From: Actinomycetota bacterium
GTDB lineage: Bacteria; Actinomycetota; Thermoleophilia; Gaiellales; Gaiellaceae
Reading direction: 5' to 3'
Length of the DNA: 50,739 nt
Assembly (NCBI GenBank): GCA_005888315.1
Contig: VAWH01000028.1
Span: 1-50,739 of the forward strand
Positions 8,278-16,080 of this stretch are shown here, piece after piece. Both the position numbers and the translations under genes were made by a program. The notes under the pieces were generated by a model that was not told where the DNA came from, made no database searches, and saw only the letters and a program-made list of their open reading frames with translations. The stretch's first letter is position 1, and each line of letters begins with the position of its first letter.

Positions 8278-9432
8278 ATGGACGAGGCGCTCGCGCGGGC
8301 CCAGGCATTGGTCGACGAGTACGCGCAAGAGCTCGTCTCCGTGCTGCCCGAAAACGGGGAGATCTTCGACGCGCACGTCCATCTCGGCCAAGACATCGAC
8401 GGCTTCAGCGGCACCTACGACGACCTGATGGCCATCAATGACCGCTACCGAATCTCGCGCTGCTTCATGTTCTGCCTCGATGAGCCGGACCGGCACCCGG
8501 CGTTCCGCGCGGCGAACGACCGGACGCTCGCCTACGCGGAGCAATCCGGCGGCCGTCTGATCCCGTTCGTCCGGCTCGACCTCGCGGAGCATCCGATCGA
8601 GGAAGCAGTGCGCTGCCTCGATCGCGGCGCGCGAGGGATCAAGCTGCACCCGCGCGCGCAGCGGTTCCTCCTGAACGACGAGCGCCTGGCGCCGGTGTTC
8701 GAGCTCGCGGCCGAGCGGCGGGTGCCGATCCTGATCCACGGCGGCCGCGGTCTCCCTCCGATCGCGAGCGAGCTCGCTGCGCTCGTCGACCGCTACCCGG
8801 AAGCGCAGCTGATCATCGCCCACGGCGGCATCGCCGACCTGCCGGCCCTCGCCGAGCGATTCGCCGGCAAGGCAGGCGTCTTCTTCGACACCTCGGTCTG
8901 GAGCCCGATCGACCTGCTTACCGTCTTCCGCGTCTTCTCCCCGGAGCAGATCGTCTACGCATCCGACTTTCCCTATGGGCAGCAACCGAGCTCGCTCCTG
9001 ATCGCATTGCGCACGGCGATGGCGTCTGGGCTCGACGAAGACGATCTTCGCGGGATGCTGTCCCGCAATGCCAGCCGGATCGCCGCAGGCGAGCAGCCAC
9101 TCGAGCCGACGCGTCCTAAGGGCGGCGAGACGTTCTCGCAGCCGATGGCTTTCGCCCGGATCCACCAATATCTTTCGATGGCCACGCCTCTCCTCTGGAC
9201 CCGCCAGCCCGACACGGTCGGCGTGATCGGTCTCGCGCTCAATGCCTGCTACGACCGCGACGGCCACGCCGACGAGCGCGAGCGAATCAGGGAGCTGCTG
9301 GCCGCCGCGCGCGACGTCTGGCGGCTGCTCCCGGAGGTCGACGAGCCCGACCAGCGCATCATCAGCCGGACGACGTTTCGGCTGATCCACCTTGCGGACA
9401 TCCTCGCCGTGACTCCTTCCTCGAATGGTTGA
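8278..9432 (+). CDS. Amidohydrolase-2 family metal-dependent hydrolase (TIM barrel)
   Basis: 384 residues. Amidohydrolase_2 marks in order: the metal site DAHVHLG near residue 33, a Lys-His strand (GIKLHPRAQ), ILIHGG, IIAHGGIADLPAL and the final Asp in VYASDFPYG. Family members hydrolyse or decarboxylate ring or acyl substrates with a divalent metal. The last 100 or so residues beyond the barrel are helical and not recognised. ATG 8278 follows a TAGACT box; the frame is open to 8200, but that part is antisense to the M24 gene. It overlaps the next gene (2Fe-2S subunit) by 8 bp, so it probably belongs to the same operon and may act on the product or substrate of that oxidase. Confidence 0.82.
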   Translation: MDEALARAQALVDEYAQELVSVLPENGEIFDAHVHLGQDIDGFSGTYDDLMAINDRYRISRCFMFCLDEPDRHPAFRAANDRTLAYAEQSGGRLIPFVRLDLAEHPIEEAVRCLDRGARGIKLHPRAQRFLLNDERLAPVFELAAERRVPILIHGGRGLPPIASELAALVDRYPEAQLIIAHGGIADLPALAERFAGKAGVFFDTSVWSPIDLLTVFRVFSPEQIVYASDFPYGQQPSSLLIALRTAMASGLDEDDLRGMLSRNASRIAAGEQPLEPTRPKGGETFSQPMAFARIHQYLSMATPLLWTRQPDTVGVIGLALNACYDRDGHADERERIRELLAAARDVWRLLPEVDEPDQRIISRTTFRLIHLADILAVTPSSNG

Positions 9433-9862
9433 GCTTCGCGTCAACGGTCATGCCTATGAGCTCGATGCTCCCGTCGGGCGCACGCTCGCCGAGGCATTGC
9501 GGCTCGACCTCGGCCTCACCGGCACCAAGGTCGCCTGTGGCGAGGGCCACTGCGGCGCCTGCACGGTGCAGCTCGACGGCGTGCCGGTGCTCTCGTGCAT
9601 CACACTCCTCCACACGGTCGGCGGCCGCGAGGTGACGACGATCGAGGGTCTGGCGGAGCACCCCCTCGTCGACGCGTTCGTCCGGGCCGACGCACTCCAG
9701 TGCGGCTTCTGCACGCCGGGCCAGATCGTCTCGGCCGCGGCGCTGGTCGAATCGACACCGCAGCCGACCTCGGAGGAAGTCAGGCATGCGATGTCGGGCA
9801 ACCTGTGTCGCTGCGGGGCATACCCGAGAATCGAGGAGGCTGTTGTCGCGTGGCGAGGCTGA
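9425..9862 (+). CDS. 2Fe-2S subunit of a xanthine dehydrogenase/aldehyde oxidase-type molybdoenzyme
   Basis: 145 residues, the normal size for this small subunit. The plant-type 2Fe-2S site is CGEGHCGACTVQ with a later Cys (VLSCITLL). The second, C-terminal 2Fe-2S site is CGFCTPGQ followed by CRCGAY. It passes electrons from the molybdenum centre to FAD. It starts inside the end of the amidohydrolase gene and runs 13 bp into the molybdenum-subunit gene, so translation is likely coupled. Confidence 0.95.
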   Translation: MVELRVNGHAYELDAPVGRTLAEALRLDLGLTGTKVACGEGHCGACTVQLDGVPVLSCITLLHTVGGREVTTIEGLAEHPLVDAFVRADALQCGFCTPGQIVSAAALVESTPQPTSEEVRHAMSGNLCRCGAYPRIEEAVVAWRG

Positions 9863-12117
9863 TCCGAACCGAGAAGGAAGTCGAGGGCCGCTACACGGAG
9901 CAGTGGATCGTGGTCGAGGAAGACGTGCTCGAGCAGTGGCCGGCGGGCCCGCGCGGGATCGTCGGCCGGGCGGCCAGGCGCGTCGACGGCCACGAGCGCG
10001 CCCGCGGTCAGGCGACCTACACGGCGGACATCTCGCTGCCCGGCATGCTGCACGCCGCCGTGCTGCGCTCGCCTCACGCGCGCGCGCGCGTGAAGAAGAT
10101 TGACCTGACGAAGGCGCGCGAGACGCCATGGGTGCGCGGGGCGATCGGCCCCGACGACTGCCACGTGCTCGAGCGCGAGCCGTCCTTCCAGGGCGCGCCC
10201 GTCGCGGCAGTGGCGGCCCAGAGCGCCGAGCGGGCGCGCGAGGCGCTGGACATGATCGAGGTCGAGTGGGAGGTGCTCGAACCGCTGCTCGACCCGGACG
10301 AGGCGGTACGCCGGGAGTCGTTCACGGACGAGCCGCGCCTCTACGCCCGCGGTGACGTCGAGCGCGGCCAGGCCGAGGCGGACGTCGTCGTCGAGGGCGA
10401 GTACCGCACGCAGACCGTGCTCCACAACGCACTCGAAACGCATCAGTCGGTGTGCCGCTGGGAGGGCGACACGCTCGAGGTCTACACCTCGACGCAGTAC
10501 ATATGGGGCATTCGCGACGAGGTCGCCGAGACGCTCGGCCTGCCGCCCGACAAGGTGCGCGTCGTCTGCCACTTCATGGGCGGCGGCTTCGGCGCGAAAA
10601 ACTCCCCGGGCGACTACACCTTCATCGCGATCGCGCTCGCGGGCCAGACCGGCGCCGCCGTGCGCTGCGCGCTGACTCGGCGCGAGGAGAACCTCGCCAG
10701 CGGCAACCGCAACTCCACGATCCAACGCCTCGTCGCGGGCGCGCGCTCGGACGGCACGCTGACGGCGCTCTCGGGCGAATACATCAACGCGATCGGCTGG
10801 GACGGATTCTCGGGCCCGACCTACGGGCCGATGGAGATGCTCTACGACTGCGAGAACGTGCGCACGCAGACCTTCGGAGCAAAGCTGAACACGCCCCCGA
10901 ATGCCGCCTTTCGCGCCCCCGGCTTCGTCGAGGGAACGTTCGGCCTCGAGTGCGTCCTCGACGAGCTGGCCGCAAAGCTCGATCTCGACCCGCTCGAGCT
11001 GCGGCGGCGGAACTACGCCGACCACGACCTCGTCGAGGGCCGGCCGTTCTCTTCGAAAAACCTGCTCGACTGCTACCGCCTGGCCGAGCCGCACTGGGCG
11101 CGGCGCAAGGAAGTGCGCGCGCGCTCGGACGACGTCTGGAAGCGCGGCGTCGGGCTGGCGAGCCAGGTCTGGTACGGCGGCGGCGGGCCCCCGTCGTACG
11201 CTTGGATCCGCGTCGGCTCGGACGGCCGCGCCACCGTCGTGACGGCGATGCAGGACATCGGCACCGGTACGCGGACGGCGATGGCGCAGATCGCCGCGGA
11301 GGAGCTCGGCGTACCGCTCAACCAGGTTCGTGTCGAGCTCGGCGACTCGGCGCGCGGCCCTTTCGCCTCGATCTCGGCGGGGTCTTCGACGACGCCGTCG
11401 ATGGGCCCGGCGGTCCGCGCCGCCGCGGCCGATGCGAAACGTCAGCTGATCGAGATCGCCGCCCAGCGCTACCACCTCGAGGAGCGCGTGCTCGAGATCA
11501 AGGACGGGCAGGTGATCTCGGCGGACGGGGGCTCGTGGCCGCTCGAGGAGGTGACCGGACTGCTCGAGGACGCGCAGATCCTCGGCAAGGGCGCACGCGG
11601 GCCGAACCCGACCGGCATGCGCGTCCTGACCTTCGGGATTCAGGTCGCCGAGGTCGCCGTCGACGTCGAGACCGGCGAGGTGCGAGTCGAGCGGATCGCG
11701 GCGATCCACGACGTCGGCCGGATCATCAACCCACTCGGGGCGAAGAGCCAGGTCGAGGGCGGGATCATCCAGGGGCTCGGGCACACGCTCTCCGAGGAAC
11801 GCCTTCTCGATCCGCAGAGCGGCGGCACGCTGACCCAGACGCTCGATGCCTACAAGCTGCCGACGATCGCCGACGTGCCCGAGATCATCTGCGAGTTCGT
11901 CGACAAACCGGACGAGCACCTGACCAATCTCGGCTCGAAGGGACTGGGCGAGCCGCCAATCATTCCGACCGCCGCCGCGATCGCGAACGCGATTCGCGAC
12001 GCGACCGGCGCAGACATCCATTCGCTGCCGATCACCCGGGAAGAAATGCTGCGCGCGCTGCGCGCCGCGGAGGAACGGCGGCGCGAGCCGGAGCGAGTTG
12101 GAGCTCCTCCGGCCTGA
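9850..12117 (+). CDS. Molybdopterin-binding large subunit, xanthine dehydrogenase/aldehyde oxidase family
   Basis: About 755 residues from GTG 9850. The a/b hammerhead begins near residue 45 (GHERARGQATYTADI). Mo-pterin motifs are MGGGFGAKN, AAFRAPGFVEG and GSKGLGEPP; the Glu of the last is the expected catalytic base. Known enzymes of this fold hydroxylate purines, aldehydes, aromatics or acyl-CoAs, and I cannot assign the substrate. The motif reads GGGFGAKN where many xanthine dehydrogenases have GGGFGGKE. It overlaps the neighbours on both sides and sits between the 2Fe-2S and FAD subunits, so a three-subunit complex is nearly certain. No Tat signal is visible, so it is probably cytoplasmic. 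Confidence 0.92.
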   Translation: MARLIRTEKEVEGRYTEQWIVVEEDVLEQWPAGPRGIVGRAARRVDGHERARGQATYTADISLPGMLHAAVLRSPHARARVKKIDLTKARETPWVRGAIGPDDCHVLEREPSFQGAPVAAVAAQSAERAREALDMIEVEWEVLEPLLDPDEAVRRESFTDEPRLYARGDVERGQAEADVVVEGEYRTQTVLHNALETHQSVCRWEGDTLEVYTSTQYIWGIRDEVAETLGLPPDKVRVVCHFMGGGFGAKNSPGDYTFIAIALAGQTGAAVRCALTRREENLASGNRNSTIQRLVAGARSDGTLTALSGEYINAIGWDGFSGPTYGPMEMLYDCENVRTQTFGAKLNTPPNAAFRAPGFVEGTFGLECVLDELAAKLDLDPLELRRRNYADHDLVEGRPFSSKNLLDCYRLAEPHWARRKEVRARSDDVWKRGVGLASQVWYGGGGPPSYAWIRVGSDGRATVVTAMQDIGTGTRTAMAQIAAEELGVPLNQVRVELGDSARGPFASISAGSSTTPSMGPAVRAAAADAKRQLIEIAAQRYHLEERVLEIKDGQVISADGGSWPLEEVTGLLEDAQILGKGARGPNPTGMRVLTFGIQVAEVAVDVETGEVRVERIAAIHDVGRIINPLGAKSQVEGGIIQGLGHTLSEERLLDPQSGGTLTQTLDAYKLPTIADVPEIICEFVDKPDEHLTNLGSKGLGEPPIIPTAAAIANAIRDATGADIHSLPITREEMLRALRAAEERRREPERVGAPPA

Positions 12118-12949
12118 GTCCGCCGAGGCCGCGGCGGCGGCGCTCGGCAACGGCTCCGTGGCCCTTGCAGGCGGCACCGAGCTCGTGCCGCTGCTGCGCG
12201 ACGGGATCGTGCGGGCCGAAAAGCTGGTCGAGCTCCGCGAGGTCGTCCCGCGTGGAATCGACGGGACGCGGATCGGGGCAGGCACGACGCTCGCCGAGCT
12301 CGAGGTCGACCAGGAGATCCCGCACGCCTTGCGCGAGGCCTGCTCGCTCGCGGCGTCGCCGCAGCTTCGGTCGATGGGCACGCTCGGCGGCAATCTGTTG
12401 CAGGCGACCCGGTGCTGGTACTGGCGGCTCAAGTTCCCGTGTTACCTCCACGGCGGCGACCGCTGTCACGCGCGGGCCGGCCAACACCGAGAGCACGCGA
12501 TCTTCGGCAACGAGCGCTGCGCGTCGGCCCACCCTTCCGATCCGGCCGCGGCGCTGCTAGCGCTGGGAGCTCGGTTGCATACGACCGCCCGCGAGCTTCC
12601 GCTCGCCGAGCTCTACCGCCTGCCGACCGACGACGACCGGGAGGTGACAGCGCTCGAGCCCGGCGAGCTGATCCTCGAGGTCGAGGTGCCGCGACCGGAG
12701 GCGAGCGTCTACCTGAAGGCGATGGATCGCCGTAAATGGTCGTTCGCCTTGGTCGGGGTGGCCGCGGCCCGCCTTTCCGATGGGGTCCGTGTCGCCCTGG
12801 CCGGCGTCGCCCCGATCCCATGGGAGCTGCCCTCGGCGGACGCCCTCGAGCACGCGACGCCGCTACCCGGGACCGCCTACAAGGTCGACATCGCCCGCGC
12901 ACTGATCCGGCGCGCGCTCGAGGCCGTCGGCGCGCCGGCGACCACCTGA
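12098..12949 (+). CDS. FAD subunit of the molybdoenzyme with a four-cysteine (4Fe-4S-type) loop
   Basis: 283 residues from TTG 12098, overlapping the molybdenum subunit by 20 bp. FAD-binding marks are ALAGGTELVP and TLGGNLLQATR. Cys 106, 115, 123 and 141 (RCWYWR, FPCYLHGG, DRCHA, ERCASAHPSD) lie in a loop that in related flavoproteins (4-hydroxybenzoyl-CoA reductase beta, PaoB/YagS) holds an additional 4Fe-4S cluster. That makes this more like the PaoABC/HbCR group than a plain xanthine dehydrogenase. The match rests on Cys count and flanking residues (CWY...FPC...GGDRC...AHPSD). Confidence 0.9.
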   Translation: MELLRPESAEAAAAALGNGSVALAGGTELVPLLRDGIVRAEKLVELREVVPRGIDGTRIGAGTTLAELEVDQEIPHALREACSLAASPQLRSMGTLGGNLLQATRCWYWRLKFPCYLHGGDRCHARAGQHREHAIFGNERCASAHPSDPAAALLALGARLHTTARELPLAELYRLPTDDDREVTALEPGELILEVEVPRPEASVYLKAMDRRKWSFALVGVAAARLSDGVRVALAGVAPIPWELPSADALEHATPLPGTAYKVDIARALIRRALEAVGAPATT

Positions 12950-13015
12950 TCCGCCCCCCGCAACGAAGTCGTTACGAGGAGACGAAAAGGGGTTGACTCT
13001 GCCGGGGGATCAGAC

Positions 13016-13042
13016 GGACGCGCGGGCGAAGCCCGGACGTCC
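13016..13042 (+). repeat. 27-nt structured repeat (GGACG stem type), copy 1
   Basis: GGACG, 2 nt, CGGGC, 3-nt loop, GCCCG, 2 nt, CGTCC. The copy at 50519-50545 has exactly the same plan with a CCGGC/GCCGG inner stem. The rest of the 12950-13164 gap holds no gene. It contains TTGACT and TTGACG boxes that could be -35 elements, but I could not pair them with a -10 box. Confidence 0.5.
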
Positions 13043-13164
13043 TGTGGGTCGACGCCGCGAGCGAGCGCATAAGTGTTGACGCGTGATCCAAGGCGTACCC
13101 GGCCTCCTCCCCGCGACGAGCCTATTCAGGAAATGCACACGTGTCTGTGACGCGGGTGTGAACA

Positions 13165-13701
13165 ATGTGGGCCATGGTCGCCGCTGTCGTGCTGGCGGCG
13201 GGAGCCTCGTCTCGCTTCGGCTCGCCGAAGCAGCGACTCCTGCTCAGGCCCGTGCTCGAGCGCGTTCGCAACGCTCGGTCGGTCGAAGAGATCGTCGTGG
13301 TCGTCGGCGCGCACGAGGTCGAAACCGATGCACGGGTCGTGCGCTGCGCAGCGTGGGAGCGCGGCCCGGGGGCATCCCTCCGCTGCGGGCTGGCCGAACT
13401 GGCGCCGAACGCCGAAGCCGCCGTCGTCGTGCTCGCCGACGGTCCGTCGCTCTCGCCCGAGGCGATCGATCGGGTCGTCGAGGCGTGGCGGAAGCGAGCG
13501 GGTGACGTCGTCGCCGCGAGCTACGGCGGCAACCGCGGGCACCCGGTCGTGCTCGGCCGCCCCGTCTGGGCGCAGATTCCGGACGAGGGCGCCCGGGCGC
13601 TCGAGCCCGCCCTCGTCCCGTGCGACGACCTCGGCCCGCCGGGGGATGTCGACACTCCCGCAGACCTCGCCGGCAGGGCGCGGGACGCCGGCGCAGAATG
13701 A
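13165..13701 (+). CDS. MobA/MocA-like molybdenum cofactor nucleotidyltransferase
   Basis: 178 residues of NTP_transf_3 type. The glycine-rich nucleotide loop is LAAGASSRFGSPKQ, and a metal-site Asp is in VVVLADGPSLSPEAID. Relatives attach CMP or GMP to molybdopterin; those next to xanthine dehydrogenase-family genes usually make the cytosine dinucleotide form (MocA/CoxF type). It fits the molybdoenzyme genes just upstream. The stretch between the nucleotide loop and the next strand (PKQRLLLRPVLERV) is shorter than in typical members, and ADGP replaces the usual ADMP. ATG 13165 is used; ATG 13174 is equally possible. It runs with the next gene (12-bp gap). Confidence 0.78.
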   Translation: MWAMVAAVVLAAGASSRFGSPKQRLLLRPVLERVRNARSVEEIVVVVGAHEVETDARVVRCAAWERGPGASLRCGLAELAPNAEAAVVVLADGPSLSPEAIDRVVEAWRKRAGDVVAASYGGNRGHPVVLGRPVWAQIPDEGARALEPALVPCDDLGPPGDVDTPADLAGRARDAGAE

Positions 13702-13713
13702 GAAACGCGTCCG

Positions 13714-14382
13714 ATGACGGTCGCGCCTCAGCTGGATTCGCACGAGCGGTCGCCGCTTGCCTCGGCACGGTTGCAGCGCAAGCTGACAGTCGACGAGGCC
13801 GCGCGCCGCGCCGGCCTCACGCCCGAGCAGGTGGAGTGGCTCGAGGAAGGCCGCGTCTACCGGTTTCCGCAGGCCGACGACGCCCTCGTCGCGACCGTCC
13901 TCTATGCCACCGCGCTCGCCATCGGCCAGGACGAGGCTCGCAGCCTCGCCCGCTTGCCGATCCAACCGCGCCCGGAGCGGTATCCGCGTAACCGAATCAT
14001 CGGCGTCGCGGCCGGCCTGGCGCTCCTTGCGGCGCTGGCCATCGCATTGCTCGGCGGGTTCGGCGGAGACGCAAAGAAGAAGCAGGTGAGAGCCTTGCCG
14101 CCGCCCTGGAAGCTCAAGGTCGACGTCTTCAACGGCGGCGGGGACATCTATTACACACGCGCGCTTGCGAGCAAGATCGGCGCTCTCGGCTACAAGATCG
14201 AGCGGGTGGCAAAGGCCAACCGGTTCGACTATCGGGAAACAGCAGTCTTCTTCGAGCCAGGCGGTGAGTCGTACGGAGCGCGGCTCGCGAAGCAGCTCTG
14301 CAGCGAGGCTCGGCCTCTTCCGGGCGGAAAGAACCCGCGTCGGCTCGTGGTAATCGCCGGACCGCCTCGGATCGGGTGTTAG
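13714..14382 (+). CDS. HTH-transmembrane-LytR_C protein
   Basis: 222 residues. Residues about 15-85 form an Xre/RodZ-like helix-turn-helix (TVDEAARRAGLTPEQVEWLE). One transmembrane segment follows (IIGVAAGLALLAALAIALL, about residues 95-113), then a KKK stop and an extracytoplasmic LytR_C-type domain (LKVDVFNGGG... ALASKIGALGYKI). The layout, DNA-binding-like domain inside and wall-associated domain outside, resembles RodZ and suggests a role in envelope or shape control; this is inference from architecture. It follows the MocA-like gene by 12 bp, and no functional link is evident. Confidence 0.75.
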   Translation: MTVAPQLDSHERSPLASARLQRKLTVDEAARRAGLTPEQVEWLEEGRVYRFPQADDALVATVLYATALAIGQDEARSLARLPIQPRPERYPRNRIIGVAAGLALLAALAIALLGGFGGDAKKKQVRALPPPWKLKVDVFNGGGDIYYTRALASKIGALGYKIERVAKANRFDYRETAVFFEPGGESYGARLAKQLCSEARPLPGGKNPRRLVVIAGPPRIGC

Positions 14383-14431
14383 ACGCGCCGCCTTGGACGC
14401 GGCGGCCTTGCCCGATGCCTCAGCCTGTCGG

Positions 14432-14674
14432 CTAGAGAAGAGGCGTTCGCAATTCGGCCAGCTTCGACTTCAGCTCGGGCGGCATCTCCTCCGTCGCGGC
14501 CTGCCTGACGAAGCGCCGCAATTCCTCCTCGAAGCGATACCGCTTACGACAGTAGTCGCAGAGGCTGAGATGCTCCTCCGCAAGGGCGCGCTCCTCTTCG
14601 TTGAGCTCGCGGTCGAGGAAAGGCTGCAGCACCTCTTCGCACTTGTCGCAGGGGTCGACCGCGAAGCCGCTCAT
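14432..14674 (-). CDS. Zinc-containing anti-sigma factor (ZAS/RsrA type)
   Basis: 80 residues with the ZAS signature HLSLCDYC (His-x3-Cys-x2-Cys) and an upstream CDKCEE pair, as in RsrA-like redox-responsive anti-sigma factors. It would bind and inhibit the ECF sigma factor encoded just before it; oxidation of the Cys/Zn site usually releases sigma. Its ATG overlaps the sigma stop (ATGA), giving coupled, roughly equal synthesis. There is no membrane segment, so it is a soluble anti-sigma factor. Confidence 0.9.
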   Translation of the reverse strand: MSGFAVDPCDKCEEVLQPFLDRELNEEERALAEEHLSLCDYCRKRYRFEEELRRFVRQAATEEMPPELKSKLAELRTPLL

Positions 14675-15273
14675 TCGGAGGCACCTCCATCCGAGACGGC
14701 CCGCTCGGCGAGCTCCCGCTTCAGGATGCGACGGCCGCGGTGCAGGCGCGACATCACCGTCCCGACGGGGATGTCGAGGATCTGCGCGGCGTCGTTGTAG
14801 CTGAAGTCGCCGAGGTCGACAAGCACAATCACATCGCGGAAATCGTGCGGCACGGCCGACAGCGCGGTGACGGCGTCGTCCTGCGAAAGCCGCTCGATCA
14901 CGCGCTCTTCGTCCGGATTCGGCGCCTGCGTCGACTCCTCGAGCTTGTTGTAGAGGAAGTAGTCCCCTTCCTCGAGCGGCTGCATGTCTGGAGCGCGCTG
15001 CACCCGCCGGCCGCGATCGATATTGAGGTTCGTGAGGATGCGGAGCAGCCAGGCGCGGAGATTGGTTCCGGGCTGGAACGACTTCCAGCTCCGAAAGGCT
15101 CGCGCGTATGTCTCCTGCATCAAATCCTCGGCTTCCTCGCGGGAGGAGACCAGCCGCCTCGCGACGCGATAGACCTGATCGGCCAGCTCGAGCGCTTCCT
15201 CCTCGAACCTGACGCGGTCCCTCGCGTCCTCGGCAAGTCGCCTCGCCTCGGTCTCGGGTGCCGTCTCGCCCAC
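14671..15273 (-). CDS. ECF RNA polymerase sigma factor (SigR/SigH-like)
   Basis: 200 residues. Region 2 contains SSREEAEDLMQETYARAFRS and the LRAWLLRILTN segment; region 4 contains VPHDFRDVIVLVDLGDFSY and IPVGTVMSRLHRGRRIL. Pairing with an RsrA-type anti-sigma factor places it in the group controlling thiol-oxidative stress genes in Actinomycetota. GTG 15273 is chosen because it sits 7 nt after a TAGGGT box and matches the family start (GETAP); a GTG three codons upstream overlaps that box. The frame is open further but runs into the divergent PRC-like gene region. Confidence 0.92.
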   Translation of the reverse strand: MGETAPETEARRLAEDARDRVRFEEEALELADQVYRVARRLVSSREEAEDLMQETYARAFRSWKSFQPGTNLRAWLLRILTNLNIDRGRRVQRAPDMQPLEEGDYFLYNKLEESTQAPNPDEERVIERLSQDDAVTALSAVPHDFRDVIVLVDLGDFSYNDAAQILDIPVGTVMSRLHRGRRILKRELAERAVSDGGASE

Positions 15274-15280
15274 GACGGCC

Positions 15281-15286
15281 ACCCTA
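15281..15286 (-). promoter_or_regulatory. Probable leaderless -10 box of the sigma/anti-sigma operon
   Basis: TAGGGT on the minus strand, 7 nt before GTG 15273, the same arrangement as the other TAGNNT boxes in this window. No Shine-Dalgarno precedes the GTG. Confidence 0.45.
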
Positions 15287-15396
15287 GCAATGCTTCTTTC
15301 AAGCTCCAACGGGACGGCCGGGCCCGGCATTCCCGTTAGCTCCCGGCTCCGCGTGGGTAGGCGAAGCTTTGCCAGCAAACCGAAAGGCAGGTTGCC

Positions 15397-15858
15397 ATGG
15401 AAGGGTACGAAGTCGTCACGAGCGACGACTGCAAGCTCGGCCACGTCGTCGAGGTGCGCGATTCGCATCTGATTGTCGAGCACGGGATGCTGAAGAAGAC
15501 ACGCCATGCTGTGCCGTTGACGTTCGCCCACACAACGGACGGCGAGGAGAAGGTTCGACTCGGCGTTTCGAAGGAGATGGTCGAGAGCTCTCCCAAGCTC
15601 GAGAACGGGACGATCGATACGCAGGCCGTCGCCGAGCACTTCGGCCTCGCCGAAGGCGCGGCGGCTCCCGAGACCGAGGGGTACGGAGAGGTGCTGCCCG
15701 ACGACCCGGCGCGCAGCGCCGACCAGGATCTCCTTCGCGCCGGCGGCGAGCCGGCAGACCAGCAGCGGGCCGAGATCCGCGAGGGTGGGCTCGAGCCCGA
15801 GCGCGACAACGCTGACGCGGGGACTAGCTACGTCAGCCGGAGGCCGACCGCGCGCTAG
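15397..15858 (+). CDS. PRC-barrel/DUF2171-like protein
   Basis: 153 residues. The first 75 form a short beta-rich PRC-barrel-like domain (EGYEVVTSDDCKLGHVVEVR, then VPLTFAH). The remainder is acidic and low-complexity (AAAPETEGYGEVLPDD... EPADQQRAEIREGG), probably disordered. Such proteins are soluble and of unclear role, often stress-linked. ATG 15397 has AAAGGCAGG upstream. It is divergent from the sigma-factor operon, so the two may share regulation. Its stop shares CTAG with the convergent HMA gene. Confidence 0.65.
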   Translation: MEGYEVVTSDDCKLGHVVEVRDSHLIVEHGMLKKTRHAVPLTFAHTTDGEEKVRLGVSKEMVESSPKLENGTIDTQAVAEHFGLAEGAAAPETEGYGEVLPDDPARSADQDLLRAGGEPADQQRAEIREGGLEPERDNADAGTSYVSRRPTAR

Positions 15859-16073
15859 ACAGGCTGGGCCGGCCGGAAGCCGGCTTTCGCCATCGCAGCG
15901 AGGAGCGCATCGAGGTCGGTGCGCTCCTCGTCCCAGCTCAGCATCACCATGCCCATCAGGTTCGCATTCGCGTATTCGAGACCGTCGTGACCCTGCAGCG
16001 CCGCGCCGAGTCGCTGTACGCAGCGCTCGCAGCGAATCCCGCTGACCTGGAGCGTCTCCGAGCGAACGGCCAT
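15855..16073 (-). CDS. Heavy-metal-associated (HMA) domain protein, CopZ-like
   Basis: 72 residues forming a single HMA fold. The metal-binding CxxC is in GIRCERCVQRL. The fold's second half (ANLMGMVMLSWDE, then the LDALLAAMAKAGF helix) is complete. It probably binds Cu(I) or Zn as a soluble chaperone. ATG 16073 has ACGGAGGC just upstream. It lies 7 bp after the GCS2 ligase gene on the same strand, hinting at a shared thiol/metal-homeostasis transcript. No P-type ATPase partner is in the window. Confidence 0.85.
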   Translation of the reverse strand: MAVRSETLQVSGIRCERCVQRLGAALQGHDGLEYANANLMGMVMLSWDEERTDLDALLAAMAKAGFRPAQPV

Positions 16074-16080
16074 GCCTCCG

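Noticed and set aside
9454-12432. Very long open frame antisense to the molybdoenzyme genes (about 990 codons)
   Set aside because: It mirrors the codon pattern of the real plus-strand genes in GC-rich DNA; its protein is Arg/Ala/Asp-rich with no recognisable domain.
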